A stretch of 18,312 nucleotides of DNA from Azoarcus sp. (lineage in GTDB: Bacteria; Pseudomonadota; Gammaproteobacteria; Burkholderiales; Rhodocyclaceae), in the NCBI GenBank assembly GCA_031268685.1, contig JAIRWW010000048.1:1-18312 (forward strand), in the 5' to 3' direction. The notes under the pieces were generated by a model. It searched no databases and was not told the DNA's origin. It worked only from the letters and a program-made list of their open reading frames with translations. Position numbers and translations under genes: made by a program. This document shows positions 5,602 through 13,741 of the stretch, piece by piece; within the stretch, counting starts at the first letter, position 1, and every line of letters begins with the position of its first letter.

Positions 5602-6624
5602 TTATCGCGGCGGTGCAAAAAAATGCTGCACGGCTTCGTTTGGGAGCGGCATGCCGGTATTGCGCGCGCGTTCCAGCAAGGTCCAGCAATAGCGGTAAGA
5701 GGCGCGGTCGTGCAGGCGTCCATGGCGCTGGATCGGCCCCCATGAGGCGTTCTGGGCGGCGATGAGAATGGCAGCGGCATCTTCCGTTTCCTGCTGGTCG
5801 GGCTGCATGGCCGTCAGGATGGGACGTATTTGCGCGGGATGGATGCTCCACATCCGCAGATAGCCGAATTCCCGGCGGGCACGGCGGGCGTCGCTGGCTA
5901 TGGCCTTTTCATCGTCGATCAGGGTGCTGACGTTGTGTGACGGCACAAGACCGTTGGCGAGCGCGGCGGCGGCGATTTCGGTTTTGGCGCGCACGATCAG
6001 GGGGTGCTCGAATTGCCCTGGGCTGTTCATGGCCGCGCCGGGAATGGCGCCGCGATGGGCGGAGACGAAATCCATCAGGCCGAAATCGAGCGATTCCACG
6101 CCGGGCAATGCGGCAATTTGCCAGACTTCGCGCAGCGCGCCATGGGTTTCGATGAGCACATGCACCGGGATGGGCGCGGCCAGGCCATGGCGCGCTTCGA
6201 GTTCGCGCAGCGCCGCGATTTGTGCGGCGGCCTCTGCCGCGCCGCGCGTCTTGGGCAAGGTGATGAAGGCTAGTTGCGCGCCTGCGCCCGCGAGCAGAAT
6301 TTCGAGGTCGCGCCGCCAGTGCGGGTGCGTGATGTCGTGAATGCGCGCGCCGATGCGGCCATGGCGGTTGTCGGGGCTGGCGATGAGCGCGGCCACCATG
6401 GCTGCGTGTCCGGCTTCACCGCCGATGGGCGCGCCGTCCTCGCAGTCGCCGGTGATGTCGAATACGGGGCCGAGTTCTTGTTGCAGGGCGAGCGCCTTGC
6501 GCAGCAATTTTTCGGCTCCCGCGTAGTGGTCGACCGCCGGTAGCGCGGGGAAAGGCTTTTCGCCGGTAAAAAGCACGTCTCGCGGATGTCCGCCGCGGGC
6601 GGTTCGGGGCGGTGGGACATTCAT
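5602..6624 (-). CDS. HpcH/HpaI aldolase / citrate lyase beta-like (CitE-like) protein
   Basis: 340-residue TIM-barrel lyase of the CitE/malyl-CoA lyase superfamily, which cleaves or forms C-C bonds of acyl-CoA esters using Mg2+. Visible family marks are FTGEKPFP near the start, DITGDCEDGAP (57-66), Arg94, Lys125, and the metal ligands Glu159 (VLIETHGAL) and Asp185 (GLMDF). The conserved SIHPAQI lies at about 260-266. No citrate lyase alpha or gamma subunit gene accompanies it, so it is unlikely to work as true citrate lyase. Betaproteobacteria often carry this gene beside mdh, which suggests a role tied to C4/C5 acid metabolism. It follows mdh by 67 bp containing a strong hairpin. The ribosome site is weak. 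The exact substrate is unknown. Confidence 0.85.
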   Translation of the reverse strand: MNVPPPRTARGGHPRDVLFTGEKPFPALPAVDHYAGAEKLLRKALALQQELGPVFDITGDCEDGAPIGGEAGHAAMVAALIASPDNRHGRIGARIHDITHPHWRRDLEILLAGAGAQLAFITLPKTRGAAEAAAQIAALRELEARHGLAAPIPVHVLIETHGALREVWQIAALPGVESLDFGLMDFVSAHRGAIPGAAMNSPGQFEHPLIVRAKTEIAAAALANGLVPSHNVSTLIDDEKAIASDARRARREFGYLRMWSIHPAQIRPILTAMQPDQQETEDAAAILIAAQNASWGPIQRHGRLHDRASYRYCWTLLERARNTGMPLPNEAVQHFFAPPR

Positions 6625-6638
6625 GGGGAGGTTCCGGC

Positions 6639-6670
6639 GAAATGCGCGCGACCGGGGTCGCGCGCATTTC
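6639..6670. repeat. Perfect 14-bp inverted repeat between mdh and the lyase gene
   Basis: GAAATGCGCGCGAC (6639-6652) and its exact complement (6657-6670) flank a CGGG loop. The hairpin sits in the mdh-lyase gap, 14 bp before the lyase start. No T-run follows on either strand. It may attenuate read-through or protect the mdh mRNA 3' end. Confidence 0.8.
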
Positions 6671-6691
6671 TTGCGGGAGATGGACGGGCGT

Positions 6692-7684
6692 TCAGGCCAG
6701 GAGGTCTTTTATTCCGTCGCGTTCTTCGAGCAATTCGTTCAAAGTCTTGGTCATGCGTTCGCGCGAAAATTCGTCGATTTCAAGACCCTGGACAATTTTG
6801 TATTCGCCGTTTTCGGTTGTGACCGGGAAGCCAAAGACGATGCCTTCGGGGATGCCGTAGGAGCCGTCGGAAGGTACGCCCATCGTGACCCATTCGCCCT
6901 TGGAGCCGAGCGCCCAGTCGCGGATATGGTCGATGGCGGCGTTGGCCGCCGAGGCTGCGGACGACAGGCCGCGCGCTTCGATGATGGCTGCGCCGCGTTT
7001 GCCGACGGTGGGCAGGAATGTGTCTTTGTTCCAGGCTTCATCGCCGATCAAGGATTTGAGATTGTCGCCGTTGGATGTGGCGAAGCGGTAGTCGGCATAC
7101 ATGGTGGGCGAGTGATTGCCCCATACCGCCAGGTTTTTCAGGCTGGCTACCGGGCGGCCCGAGCGGGCGGCCAATTGCGACAGGGCGCGATTGTGGTCGA
7201 GACGCAGCATGGCGGTGAAATTCTTGGCCGGGATGCGTCCGTATTTCAGCGCGGTTTCCCTGGCGATATAGGCGTTCGTGTTGCATGGGTTGCCAATGAC
7301 CAACACTTTGCAGGCGGGGTCGGCGTGTTGGCCGATGGCTGCGCCCTGTACCGTGAAAATCTTGGCGTTTTCGGTGAGCAGATCTTTGCGTTCCATGCCG
7401 GGGCCGCGCGGACGGGCGCCGACGAGAAGCGCGATTTTGGCGTCCTTGAAGGCGACGGCGGGGTCGTCGGTAGCGCTTACGCCGGCCAGGAGCGGGAATG
7501 CGCAATCGTCCAGTTCCATGATGACGCCCTGGACGGCTTTTTGCGCTTGCGGCAGGTCGAGCAGTTGCAGGATGACGGGCTGGTCTTTGCCCAGCATTTC
7601 GCCGCTGGCGATTCGGAACAACAAAGCATAGCCGATCTGGCCTGCAGCACCGGTTACGGCGATGCGCACTGGGGTTTTATTCAT
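6692..7684 (-). CDS. mdh: Malate dehydrogenase (NAD-dependent)
   Basis: 330-residue cytoplasmic TCA enzyme oxidising malate to oxaloacetate with NAD+. The Rossmann loop TGAAGQIG (11-18) and Asp43 at the end of the second strand indicate NAD rather than NADP. The mobile-loop arginines are in [10 protein letters not shown] (90-99), Asn132 is in GNPCNTNA, and the catalytic pair is Asp163 (RLDHNR) with His191 ([13 protein letters not shown]). Length and wording match the long cytosolic-type MDH of Betaproteobacteria. GGGAGAAG before the ATG is the ribosome site. A TTGACA-17-TAACAT promoter lies upstream, next to a palindrome shared with the divergent GntR gene, so GntR control is likely. The lyase gene follows on the same strand. 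Confidence 0.97.
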   Translation of the reverse strand: MNKTPVRIAVTGAAGQIGYALLFRIASGEMLGKDQPVILQLLDLPQAQKAVQGVIMELDDCAFPLLAGVSATDDPAVAFKDAKIALLVGARPRGPGMERKDLLTENAKIFTVQGAAIGQHADPACKVLVIGNPCNTNAYIARETALKYGRIPAKNFTAMLRLDHNRALSQLAARSGRPVASLKNLAVWGNHSPTMYADYRFATSNGDNLKSLIGDEAWNKDTFLPTVGKRGAAIIEARGLSSAASAANAAIDHIRDWALGSKGEWVTMGVPSDGSYGIPEGIVFGFPVTTENGEYKIVQGLEIDEFSRERMTKTLNELLEERDGIKDLLA

Positions 7685-7778
7685 GGGTACTTCTCCCTCT
7701 CATGTGTATAACATTGATGGGCCGATCTGTTTTTCGCCGCAGGGTGGCCTGCCCGAAATACGAGACCGAAGTGTGGGG

Positions 7779-7807
7779 ATGTTAGGGGAGATAGCATCTT
7801 GTGTCAA
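7779..7807 (-). promoter_or_regulatory. Promoter of mdh
   Basis: On the minus strand a perfect TTGACA (7807-7802) is followed after 17 bp by TAACAT (7784-7779). The leader to the mdh ATG would be about 90 nt. The palindrome at 7813-7835 ends 5 bp upstream of the -35 box. Confidence 0.65.
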
Positions 7808-7827
7808 ATTGATGTCTTATATATAAC
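7799..7827 (+). promoter_or_regulatory. Promoter of the GntR-family regulator gene
   Basis: TTGTGT (7799-7804), a 17-bp spacer and TATAAC (7822-7827) fit a plus-strand sigma-70 promoter. Its -10 box lies inside the palindrome, so a bound repressor would block it. The -35 overlaps the mdh -35 on the other strand. Confidence 0.5.
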
Positions 7828-7835
7828 ATAAGACA
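7813..7835. promoter_or_regulatory. Palindromic operator candidate (GntR family)
   Basis: TGTCTTAT (7813-7820) and ATAAGACA (7828-7835) are exact inverted copies separated by ATATAAC. It lies in the divergent mdh/gntR gap and overlaps the regulator's -10 box. GntR proteins usually bind palindromes beside their own gene, so this is the best candidate site for the adjacent regulator. Confidence 0.65.
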
Positions 7836-7881
7836 AATAATGCCTATGGACGATGACGGCTTTTTGTGATCAAATTAACGT

Positions 7882-8610
7882 ATGTCGCGCGTATCGCCAA
7901 CTTTCAGCCCCCTTTACCGGCAAATCAAGTCCCTGATTCTACAGGCGCTTGAAGTCGGGGAATGGCGTCCGGGGCAAGTCATCCCAAGCGAGCAGGAGCT
8001 GGCTGCGCGCTTCAATGTCTCGCAAGGCACGGTTCGCAAGGCCATAGACGAGATGGCCGCGGAAAATCTTTTGGTGCGCAGGCAGGGTAAAGGCACCTAC
8101 GTGGCCTCGCACAACGATCCACGTCAGATGTACCGTTTTTTGCGTCTGGTGCCGGAAGAAGGAAACCTCACCCATCCCAAGAGCGTGCCGGTCGATTGCT
8201 GGCGCGCCAAGGCGGGGCAGGAGGCCGCGCGCCTGCTGGCGATCAGCCCGGGAACGCCGATCATCATACTGCGACGGGTGCTCAAGTTTGAGCAGAAACC
8301 GATAGTGGCTGATGAAATTTATCTACCCGAAGAAATTTTTCAGGGTCTCGATCTGGAAATGCTGCAAGGCTGGAACAGTTCGTTATATTCGCTGTTCGAG
8401 ACCCGCTTCGGGCTGCGTATGATTCGCGCCCAGGAGCGCATCCGCGCCGTGGCCGCCGACCGGGACGCCGCCGCCTTGCTTCAGGTCGAGGAGGGTACGC
8501 CGCTGCTTTCGGTCGAGCGGGTAACTTACACTTACGACGACAAGCCGGTGGAATGGCGTCGCGGTGTGTATTCGACGGCCGGGCATTATTATTTGAACGA
8601 GTTGACCTGA
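7882..8610 (+). CDS. GntR-family transcriptional regulator with UTRA domain (HutC type)
   Basis: 242-residue regulator. The N-terminal winged helix-turn-helix is at about 9-75 (LYRQIKSLIL, IPSEQELAARFNVSQGTVRKAI, QGKGTYV). A UTRA ligand-binding domain follows at about 95-235, with family words GTPIIILRRVLKFEQKPIVADEIYLP (about 124-149) and VEEGTPLLSVERVTY. This is the HutC subfamily, whose UTRA domain senses small metabolites. It diverges from mdh and precedes sdhC by 99 bp, so it plausibly governs both arms of the TCA block and itself through the palindrome. No clear ribosome site precedes the ATG, which suggests weak translation or another start. The effector is unknown, though an organic acid would fit. 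Confidence 0.9.
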   Translation: MSRVSPTFSPLYRQIKSLILQALEVGEWRPGQVIPSEQELAARFNVSQGTVRKAIDEMAAENLLVRRQGKGTYVASHNDPRQMYRFLRLVPEEGNLTHPKSVPVDCWRAKAGQEAARLLAISPGTPIIILRRVLKFEQKPIVADEIYLPEEIFQGLDLEMLQGWNSSLYSLFETRFGLRMIRAQERIRAVAADRDAAALLQVEEGTPLLSVERVTYTYDDKPVEWRRGVYSTAGHYYLNELT

Positions 8611-8709
8611 CGGCGCATCCGCCGGGTTGGCAGCCGGTTCGGTCGAGGGGCTGTTTTTGTTCTGGATTAGTAGCGGGACTACCGCTCTTGCTGGAGGAGG
8701 GAGTTTTTC

Positions 8710-9102
8710 ATGACGGAAGCGACAGTAAGCAAGCCGGTGCCAAGGCCCAGGCCGAAGTACCTGAACGTTGTCAAAATACGGCTGCCATTGCCTGGGGTTG
8801 TATCCATTTTTCATCGCGTGAGCGGGGCGGGTCTGTTTTTCCTGCTGCCCTTCCTGCTTTATCTGCTGGACAAGAGCTTGAATTCGTTCAATGAATTCTT
8901 GGCTATCGTTTCTTACCCGCTCGTGAAGCTTTTGCTGTTGGGCCTGCTGTGGGCTTATCTGCATCATTTCTGTGCGGGCATCCGCTTTTTGCTGCTCGAC
9001 GTCCACAAGGGGCTGGATTTGCCGTGTGCGCGCAAGTCGTCCTATGCCGTGTTTGCCGTGAGTCTGGCGCTTACTTTCGTCATCGGGGTGAAATTATGGT
9101 GA
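8710..9102 (+). CDS. sdhC: Succinate dehydrogenase cytochrome b556 subunit
   Basis: 130-residue membrane anchor of complex II with three hydrophobic segments (about 38-55, 66-90, 110-128). SIFHRVSG (32-39) holds the Ser and Arg near the quinone site. LHHFCAGIRFLLLD contains the haem-ligand His (85/86). A basic, Pro-rich lead (KPVPRPRPKYLNV) matches betaproteobacterial SdhC. GGAGGAGGGAG upstream is a strong ribosome site. Its TGA overlaps the sdhD start (ATGGTGA). It is the first gene of sdhCDAB-sdhE. The 99-bp gap from the GntR gene shows no clear promoter, only a small AGCGG/CCGCT repeat. Confidence 0.95.
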   Translation: MTEATVSKPVPRPRPKYLNVVKIRLPLPGVVSIFHRVSGAGLFFLLPFLLYLLDKSLNSFNEFLAIVSYPLVKLLLLGLLWAYLHHFCAGIRFLLLDVHKGLDLPCARKSSYAVFAVSLALTFVIGVKLW

Positions 9103-9443
9103 ATCGTCATGTTGTGGGCGCTCACTACGGTCTGAAAGACTGGCTCGTCCAGCGCGTTACCGCCATTTACATGGCGCTTTTTACGGTCTTCTTTGCCGTT
9201 CGCCTGTTGTGCCTGCCCGAGTTCGAGCCTTTTGCCTGGCATGAATTGTTTTCGTCGCAGCTCATCCGCTTTCTGGGATTTCTGTTTGTTCTTTCGCTCT
9301 GTTATCACGCCTGGATAGGCGTGCGCGACATCTGGATGGATTACGTAAAGCCGGTCGGTGTGCGTCTGGCGCTGCATATGGTCACTCTTTTCCTGCTTGT
9401 CGGTTGCGCCGGCTGGGCCGTGCATATTCTCTGGGGGCTGTGA
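9096..9443 (+). CDS. sdhD: Succinate dehydrogenase hydrophobic anchor subunit
   Basis: 115-residue second membrane anchor of complex II with three hydrophobic segments (about 21-40, 56-78, 89-112). The hallmark [17 protein letters not shown] contains His71, which aligns with the haem-ligand His71 of E. coli SdhD, and Tyr83, which aligns with the quinone-site Tyr83. The frame is open from 8949, but ATG 9096 overlapping the sdhC stop gives the normal start and length. The stop TGA (9441-9443) sits just before the sdhA start, so translation is coupled along the operon. Confidence 0.95.
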   Translation: MVNRHVVGAHYGLKDWLVQRVTAIYMALFTVFFAVRLLCLPEFEPFAWHELFSSQLIRFLGFLFVLSLCYHAWIGVRDIWMDYVKPVGVRLALHMVTLFLLVGCAGWAVHILWGL

Positions 9444-9445
9444 GC

Positions 9446-11239
9446 GTGAACGTCTCTAAACGTACTTTCGATGCGGTTATCGTCGGCGCTGGCGGCGCTG
9501 GCTTGCGCGCCGCGCTGCAATTGTCCGAGGCGGGCCTCAAGACCGCCGTGCTCTCCAAGGTCTTCCCTACCCGCTCGCATACTGTCGCCGCGCAAGGCGG
9601 GGTGGCGGCCTCGCTGGGCAATTCCACCGAGGATCATTGGCACTGGCACATGTACGACACCGTCAAGGGGTCGGACTGGCTCGGCGACCAGGATGCCATT
9701 GAGTTCATGGTTCGCAAGGCCAATGAGGTCGTGATCGAACTCGAACACTATGGCATGCCGTTCGACCGCACCGACAACGGCAAGATTTACCAGCGCCCGT
9801 TCGGCGGGCATTCGATGAACTACGGCAAAGCGCCGGTGATGCGCTCCTGTGCGGCGGCTGACCGCACGGGCCATGCCATGTTGCACGCGCTCTATCAGCG
9901 CAATGTGCGCGCGAATACGCAGTTCTTCGTCGAATGGATGGCGCTCGACCTGCTCCGCGACGCGGGCGGTAATGTGCTCGGCGTCATCGCGCTCGAACTG
10001 GAAACCGGCGAAGTGTCGATCTTCCACACCAGGGCGACGGTTTTCGCCACAGGCGGCGCGGGCCGTATCTTCTACTCGTCGACCAATGCCTTCACCAATA
10101 CCGGCGATGGCCTGGGCATGGCGGCGCGCGCCGGCATTCCGCTCGAAGACCTGGAGTTCTGGCAGTTTCATCCCACGGGCGTGGCGGGCGCTGGCGTGCT
10201 GATCACCGAAGGCGTGCGCGGTGAGGGCGGCATGCTGCGCAACGCCGATGGCGAGCGTTTCATGGAACGCTATGCGCCAAATCTCAAGGATCTGGCCTCG
10301 CGCGACGTGGTGTCGCGCTCGATGGTGACCGAGATCAACGAAGGGCGCGGCTGCGGGCCGGACAAGGATCATGTGATGCTCGACATCACCCACTTGTCGC
10401 CCGAAGTCATCATGAAGCGCCTGCCCGGCATCCGCGAGATTTCGATCCGCTTCGCCGGTGTCGATCCGATCAAAGCGCCGATTCCGGTCGTGCCGACCGC
10501 GCACTATCAGATGGGCGGCATTCCGACCAACTACAAAGGGCAGGTGGTGGCGCCCAAGGGCGACAACCCGAACACGCCCGTGCCCGGTTTTTATGCCGCG
10601 GGCGAATGTGCCTGTGCCTCGGTGCATGGCGCGAACCGCCTGGGGACGAATTCCCTGCTCGACCTGCTGGTGTTCGGTAAATCGGCTGGCGAATCCGTGG
10701 TAGAGGATTTCAAAACGGGCAATTTGGCGCTTCACCCCTTGCCAGCGGACGCCGCCGATCAGGCGCTGGCGCGCCTCGCCCGGCTGGAATCGCAAAGGGA
10801 GGGCAATGCCGTGGCCGATGTGCGTCTGGCCATGCAGCGCACCATGCAGAAGCATGCCGGTGTGTTCCGTTTCAATGATTTGCTCAAAGAAGGCGTGACC
10901 CGCATCCTGGAAGTGGCCGAAAGCGCCAAGGCCACGTATATCAAGGACAAGTCCAAGGTGTGGAATACCGCGCGCCAGGAAGCGCTCGAACTGGACAACC
11001 AGATCGAAGTCGCCAAGGCGGCGATGATTTCGGCGGAAGCGCGCAAGGAGTCGCGCGGCGCGCACGTCCGCGACGATGCGCCGAACACGGACGAGCATCC
11101 GAATGGCCGCGACGACCAAAACTGGCTCAAGCACACACTTTGGTTCAGCGCTGACAACCATTTGGAATACAAACCGGTGAACCTGAAGCCTATGTCCGAC
11201 GATGTCGAGCCGATCGCGCTCGCCAAGCGTACTTACTGA
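9446..11239 (+). CDS. sdhA: Succinate dehydrogenase flavoprotein subunit
   Basis: 597-residue catalytic subunit oxidising succinate to fumarate, with covalent FAD, on the cytoplasmic face of the inner membrane. The dinucleotide loop is [14 protein letters not shown] (11-24). [10 protein letters not shown] contains His45, the FAD attachment site. Further on are EFWQFHPTG, the active-site [22 protein letters not shown] and [18 protein letters not shown] 9446 was chosen because GGGGG lies eight bases before it; an in-frame GTG at 9440 overlapping the sdhD stop is also possible, while the ATG-like extension to 9404 lies inside sdhD. SdhE, encoded downstream, should attach the FAD. Length is normal. 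Confidence 0.97.
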   Translation: MNVSKRTFDAVIVGAGGAGLRAALQLSEAGLKTAVLSKVFPTRSHTVAAQGGVAASLGNSTEDHWHWHMYDTVKGSDWLGDQDAIEFMVRKANEVVIELEHYGMPFDRTDNGKIYQRPFGGHSMNYGKAPVMRSCAAADRTGHAMLHALYQRNVRANTQFFVEWMALDLLRDAGGNVLGVIALELETGEVSIFHTRATVFATGGAGRIFYSSTNAFTNTGDGLGMAARAGIPLEDLEFWQFHPTGVAGAGVLITEGVRGEGGMLRNADGERFMERYAPNLKDLASRDVVSRSMVTEINEGRGCGPDKDHVMLDITHLSPEVIMKRLPGIREISIRFAGVDPIKAPIPVVPTAHYQMGGIPTNYKGQVVAPKGDNPNTPVPGFYAAGECACASVHGANRLGTNSLLDLLVFGKSAGESVVEDFKTGNLALHPLPADAADQALARLARLESQREGNAVADVRLAMQRTMQKHAGVFRFNDLLKEGVTRILEVAESAKATYIKDKSKVWNTARQEALELDNQIEVAKAAMISAEARKESRGAHVRDDAPNTDEHPNGRDDQNWLKHTLWFSADNHLEYKPVNLKPMSDDVEPIALAKRTY

Positions 11240-11257
11240 GCGCGGGAGAAGATCACG

Positions 11258-11968
11258 ATGAGCAAGCGTACCGTCAAATTCAAAATCTACCGCTACGACC
11301 CGGACAAGGATGCCGCGCCGTACATGCAGGACATCTCGGTCGAACTCGATCCTTCCGACAAAAAACTGCTCGATGCCATGGTGCGACTCAAAGCCAAGGA
11401 CGACAGCCTGTCGTTCCGCCGCTCCTGCCGCGAGGGCGTATGCGGATCGGATGCGATCAACATCAACGGCACGAACGGGCTGGCCTGCCTGACCGACATG
11501 GAAGGCCTGAAGCAGCCGGTCGTATTGCGCCCGCTGCCGGGGCTGCCGGTAATCCGCGACCTGATCGTGGACATGACGCAGTTCTTCAAGCAATACCACT
11601 CGATCAAGCCTTACCTCATCAACAACGATCCGCCGCCTGAGCGCGAGCGCTTGCAAAGCCCGGAAGAGCGCGAAGAACTCAACGGACTCTACGAGTGCAT
11701 CCTGTGCGCGTGCTGTTCGACGGCCTGTCCGTCGTTCTGGTGGAATCCAGACAAATTCGTCGGCCCCTCGGGCCTGTTGAACGCCTATCGCTTCATTGCC
11801 GATACGCGCGACCAGGCGACCAACGAGCGGCTGGACAATCTCGAAGATCCCTACCGGCTGTTCCGCTGCCACACGATCATGAGCTGTGTCGATGTCTGCC
11901 CGAAGAGCCTGAATCCGACCCGGGCCATCGGCAAGATCAAGGATCTGATGGTTCGCCGGGCAGTTTGA
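11258..11968 (+). CDS. sdhB: Succinate dehydrogenase iron-sulfur subunit
   Basis: 236-residue electron-transfer subunit carrying three Fe-S clusters from FAD to quinone. The [2Fe-2S] ligands are Cys57, Cys62, Asp65 and Cys77 (CREGVCGSD...GLAC), with Asp in the third place as in E. coli. CILCACCSTACP supplies Cys147, Cys150 and Cys153 for [4Fe-4S] and Cys157 for [3Fe-4S]. CHTIMSCVDVCP supplies Cys204 and Cys210 for [3Fe-4S] and Cys214 for [4Fe-4S]. Trp161/162 lie at the quinone pocket. GGGAGAAG precedes the ATG. The gene starts 18 nt after sdhA and is followed 4 nt later by sdhE. Confidence 0.97.
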   Translation: MSKRTVKFKIYRYDPDKDAAPYMQDISVELDPSDKKLLDAMVRLKAKDDSLSFRRSCREGVCGSDAININGTNGLACLTDMEGLKQPVVLRPLPGLPVIRDLIVDMTQFFKQYHSIKPYLINNDPPPERERLQSPEEREELNGLYECILCACCSTACPSFWWNPDKFVGPSGLLNAYRFIADTRDQATNERLDNLEDPYRLFRCHTIMSCVDVCPKSLNPTRAIGKIKDLMVRRAV

Positions 11969-11972
11969 GTCA

Positions 11973-12209
11973 ATGGAGGCTAACCGGGGAAGGGCGCGCT
12001 GGCGATGCCGCAGGTCGTTGCTTGAACTCGACCTGGTGCTGGCGCGTTTTCTGGAAACAGGGTTTGAACATCTGGACGACGAACAAGTGGCCGATTTTGA
12101 AGACTTACTGCGCTGCGACGACTACGATTTGTGGGCGATGATCAATGGCGGCAAGGCATGCGAAACCGGCCGCTGGCAAGAGATAGTCGCACGGCTGCGC
12201 CAATGCTGA
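11973..12209 (+). CDS. sdhE: SdhE/DUF339-family FAD assembly factor
   Basis: 78-residue helical protein that binds SdhA and promotes covalent attachment of FAD. Position (4 nt after sdhB), length and the words RWRCRR, LLELDLVLARFL, DLLRCDDYDLWAMINGG match the SdhE (YgfY) family. The signature RGxxE motif reads RSLLE here (14-18): Ser15 replaces the Gly that is nearly always present and is important for flavinylation in studied homologues. Arg14 and Glu18 are kept. The frame is otherwise intact. Either this SdhE works with Ser, or activity is altered. No strong ribosome site is seen, so coupling to sdhB is likely. Confidence 0.92.
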   Translation: MEANRGRARWRCRRSLLELDLVLARFLETGFEHLDDEQVADFEDLLRCDDYDLWAMINGGKACETGRWQEIVARLRQC

Positions 12210-12244
12210 AAGGCGGCGGCACAGCCGCGACGGCTACGTAAGAC

Positions 12245-12267
12245 TGGAGTTTTGAATCCAAACTCCA
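12245..12267. promoter_or_regulatory. Inverted repeat in the gltA leader
   Basis: TGGAGTTT (12245-12252) and AAACTCCA (12260-12267) are exact inverted copies with a 7-nt spacer. The repeat ends 25 bp before the gltA ATG, just ahead of the ribosome site. It could be an operator or an mRNA hairpin. A smaller GCGGC-ACA-GCCGC hairpin (12216-12228) precedes it. Confidence 0.45.
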
Positions 12268-12292
12268 TACTGGGTACAAGGAAGGAGACCAC

Positions 12293-13588
12293 ATGAATAC
12301 AGTGCACCGCACCGCAAGCCTGACCGTCGATGGCAAGACCGTCGATTTTCCGATTCTGACCGGCACCTATGGTAACGATGTCATCGACATTCGTACCTTG
12401 GGCGCTAAAACAGGAAGCTTCACCTACGATTCCGGTTTTCTGTCGACCGCGAGTTGCCAGTCCGCCATCACTTTCATCGATGGCGACAAGGGCGAGCTGC
12501 TCTATCGCGGCTATCCCATCGAGCAACTGGCCGAGAAATGCAATTTCCTGGAAGTCGCCTATCTGCTGCGCAACGGCGAGCTGCCGAGCGCAGCCGAAAA
12601 AACGGAGTTTGAGGACACCATCCGGCATCACACCCTGGTGCATGACCAATTGACCCGTTTCTACAATGGCTTCCGGCGCGACGCGCATCCGATGGCGGTC
12701 ATCATCGGCGTGGCCGGGGCGCTGTCGGCTTTCTACCATCAGGGGATGGATTATTCCAACGTCGAGCACCGCGACGTTTGCTTCAACCGCATCATCGCCA
12801 AACTACCGACCATCATTGCGCTGGCCTACCGCTACACCACCGGGCTGCCGTTCATGTATCCGCGCAACGATCTCGGTTACGCGGCGAATTTCATGTACCA
12901 GATGTTCGGCGTGCCATGCGAAGAATACAAACCCAACCCGGTGCTGTCGCACGCGCTGGACGTTATTTTCACCCTGCATGCCGATCACGAGCAAAACGCC
13001 TCCACCTCCACGGTGCGGCTGGCCGGGTCGAGCGGCGCCAACCCCTTCGCATGCGTTGCGGCTGGCATTTCGTGCCTGTGGGGACCGGCGCACGGCGGCG
13101 CGAACGAAGCCTGCCTCAAGATGCTGGAAGAAATCGGCGATGTTTCCCGCGTTGGCGAATACATCAAGCGCGCCAAAGACAAGAGCGACAGCTTCAAGCT
13201 GATGGGGTTCGGGCACCGCGTCTACAAGAATTTCGATCCGCGCGCCAAGCTGATGGGCAAGGTGTGCGCCAACGTGCTCGCCGAACTGGGGCTGGAAAAC
13301 GACCGGCTCTTCAAGCTTGCAAAGGCGCTCGAAAAGATCGCCCTTGAAGACGATTATTTCATCGAAAAGAAGCTCTACCCGAACGTGGACTTCTATTCCG
13401 GCATCGTCCAGAAGGCTATCGGCATTCCCACATCCATGTTCACTTGCATCTTCGCCCTGGCGCGCACGGCGGGGTGGCTGGCGCAATGGGAAGAAATGAT
13501 CACCGATTCGGAATACAAGATCGGTCGTCCGCGCCAGTTGTACACAGGCGCGGCGCGGCGAAGCGTTCCGGATATCGGAGCGCGTTGA
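12293..13588 (+). CDS. gltA: Citrate synthase (type II, hexameric form)
   Basis: 431-residue enzyme condensing oxaloacetate and acetyl-CoA to citrate. Catalytic residues align with E. coli His264, His305 and Asp362: His267 ([10 protein letters not shown]), His308 ([15 protein letters not shown]) and Asp366 (YPNVDFYSG). [14 protein letters not shown] (229-242) is the family fingerprint. The N-terminal beta domain (about 1-50) is typical of the NADH-sensitive Gram-negative type. AAGGAAGGAG before the ATG is a strong ribosome site. It follows sdhE by 83 bp in the same direction, so it may be co-transcribed with sdh or have its own control at the leader repeat. A strong terminator follows it. Confidence 0.97.
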   Translation: MNTVHRTASLTVDGKTVDFPILTGTYGNDVIDIRTLGAKTGSFTYDSGFLSTASCQSAITFIDGDKGELLYRGYPIEQLAEKCNFLEVAYLLRNGELPSAAEKTEFEDTIRHHTLVHDQLTRFYNGFRRDAHPMAVIIGVAGALSAFYHQGMDYSNVEHRDVCFNRIIAKLPTIIALAYRYTTGLPFMYPRNDLGYAANFMYQMFGVPCEEYKPNPVLSHALDVIFTLHADHEQNASTSTVRLAGSSGANPFACVAAGISCLWGPAHGGANEACLKMLEEIGDVSRVGEYIKRAKDKSDSFKLMGFGHRVYKNFDPRAKLMGKVCANVLAELGLENDRLFKLAKALEKIALEDDYFIEKKLYPNVDFYSGIVQKAIGIPTSMFTCIFALARTAGWLAQWEEMITDSEYKIGRPRQLYTGAARRSVPDIGAR

Positions 13589-13639
13589 CGACTGGCACAA
13601 AGAGGAAAGGGCGGCGGCGCGGGCTTTGCCCGGCCGCCA

Positions 13640-13675
13640 GGGATGGCCGCATTGCGCGGCCGTCCCATTTTTTCT
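13640..13675 (+). terminator. Intrinsic terminator after gltA
   Basis: GGGATGGCCGC and GCGGCCGTCCC form an 11-bp stem with one G-T pair around ATTGC. ATTTTTTCTT follows at once. It should end the sdh-gltA transcript, implying that odhA has its own promoter. Confidence 0.88.
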
Positions 13676-13741
13676 TATGGCATTTTCCTTTTACGAGCAT
13701 GAAGGGTACAAGGCCCTTGAACGGTATGCCATTCCACGAAC

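Noticed and set aside
5581..5610. CCGCGAT/ATCGCGG inverted repeat at the end of the lyase gene
   Set aside because: The loop is 16 nt, one arm lies partly in coding sequence, and no T-run follows on the minus strand, so a terminator call is not supported.
6623..7711. 362-codon plus-strand frame
   Set aside because: It is antisense to mdh, which carries all catalytic residues. No ribosome site or family similarity supports it.
8611..8709. Search for a second copy of the TGTCTTAT palindrome or a promoter before sdhC
   Set aside because: Neither was found. Only a 5-bp AGCGG/CCGCT repeat and a strong ribosome site are present.
9341..11872. 843-codon open frame on the minus strand
   Set aside because: It is antisense to sdhA and sdhB, whose motifs are complete. 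Long antisense frames are common in GC-rich coding DNA and this translation shows no family pattern.
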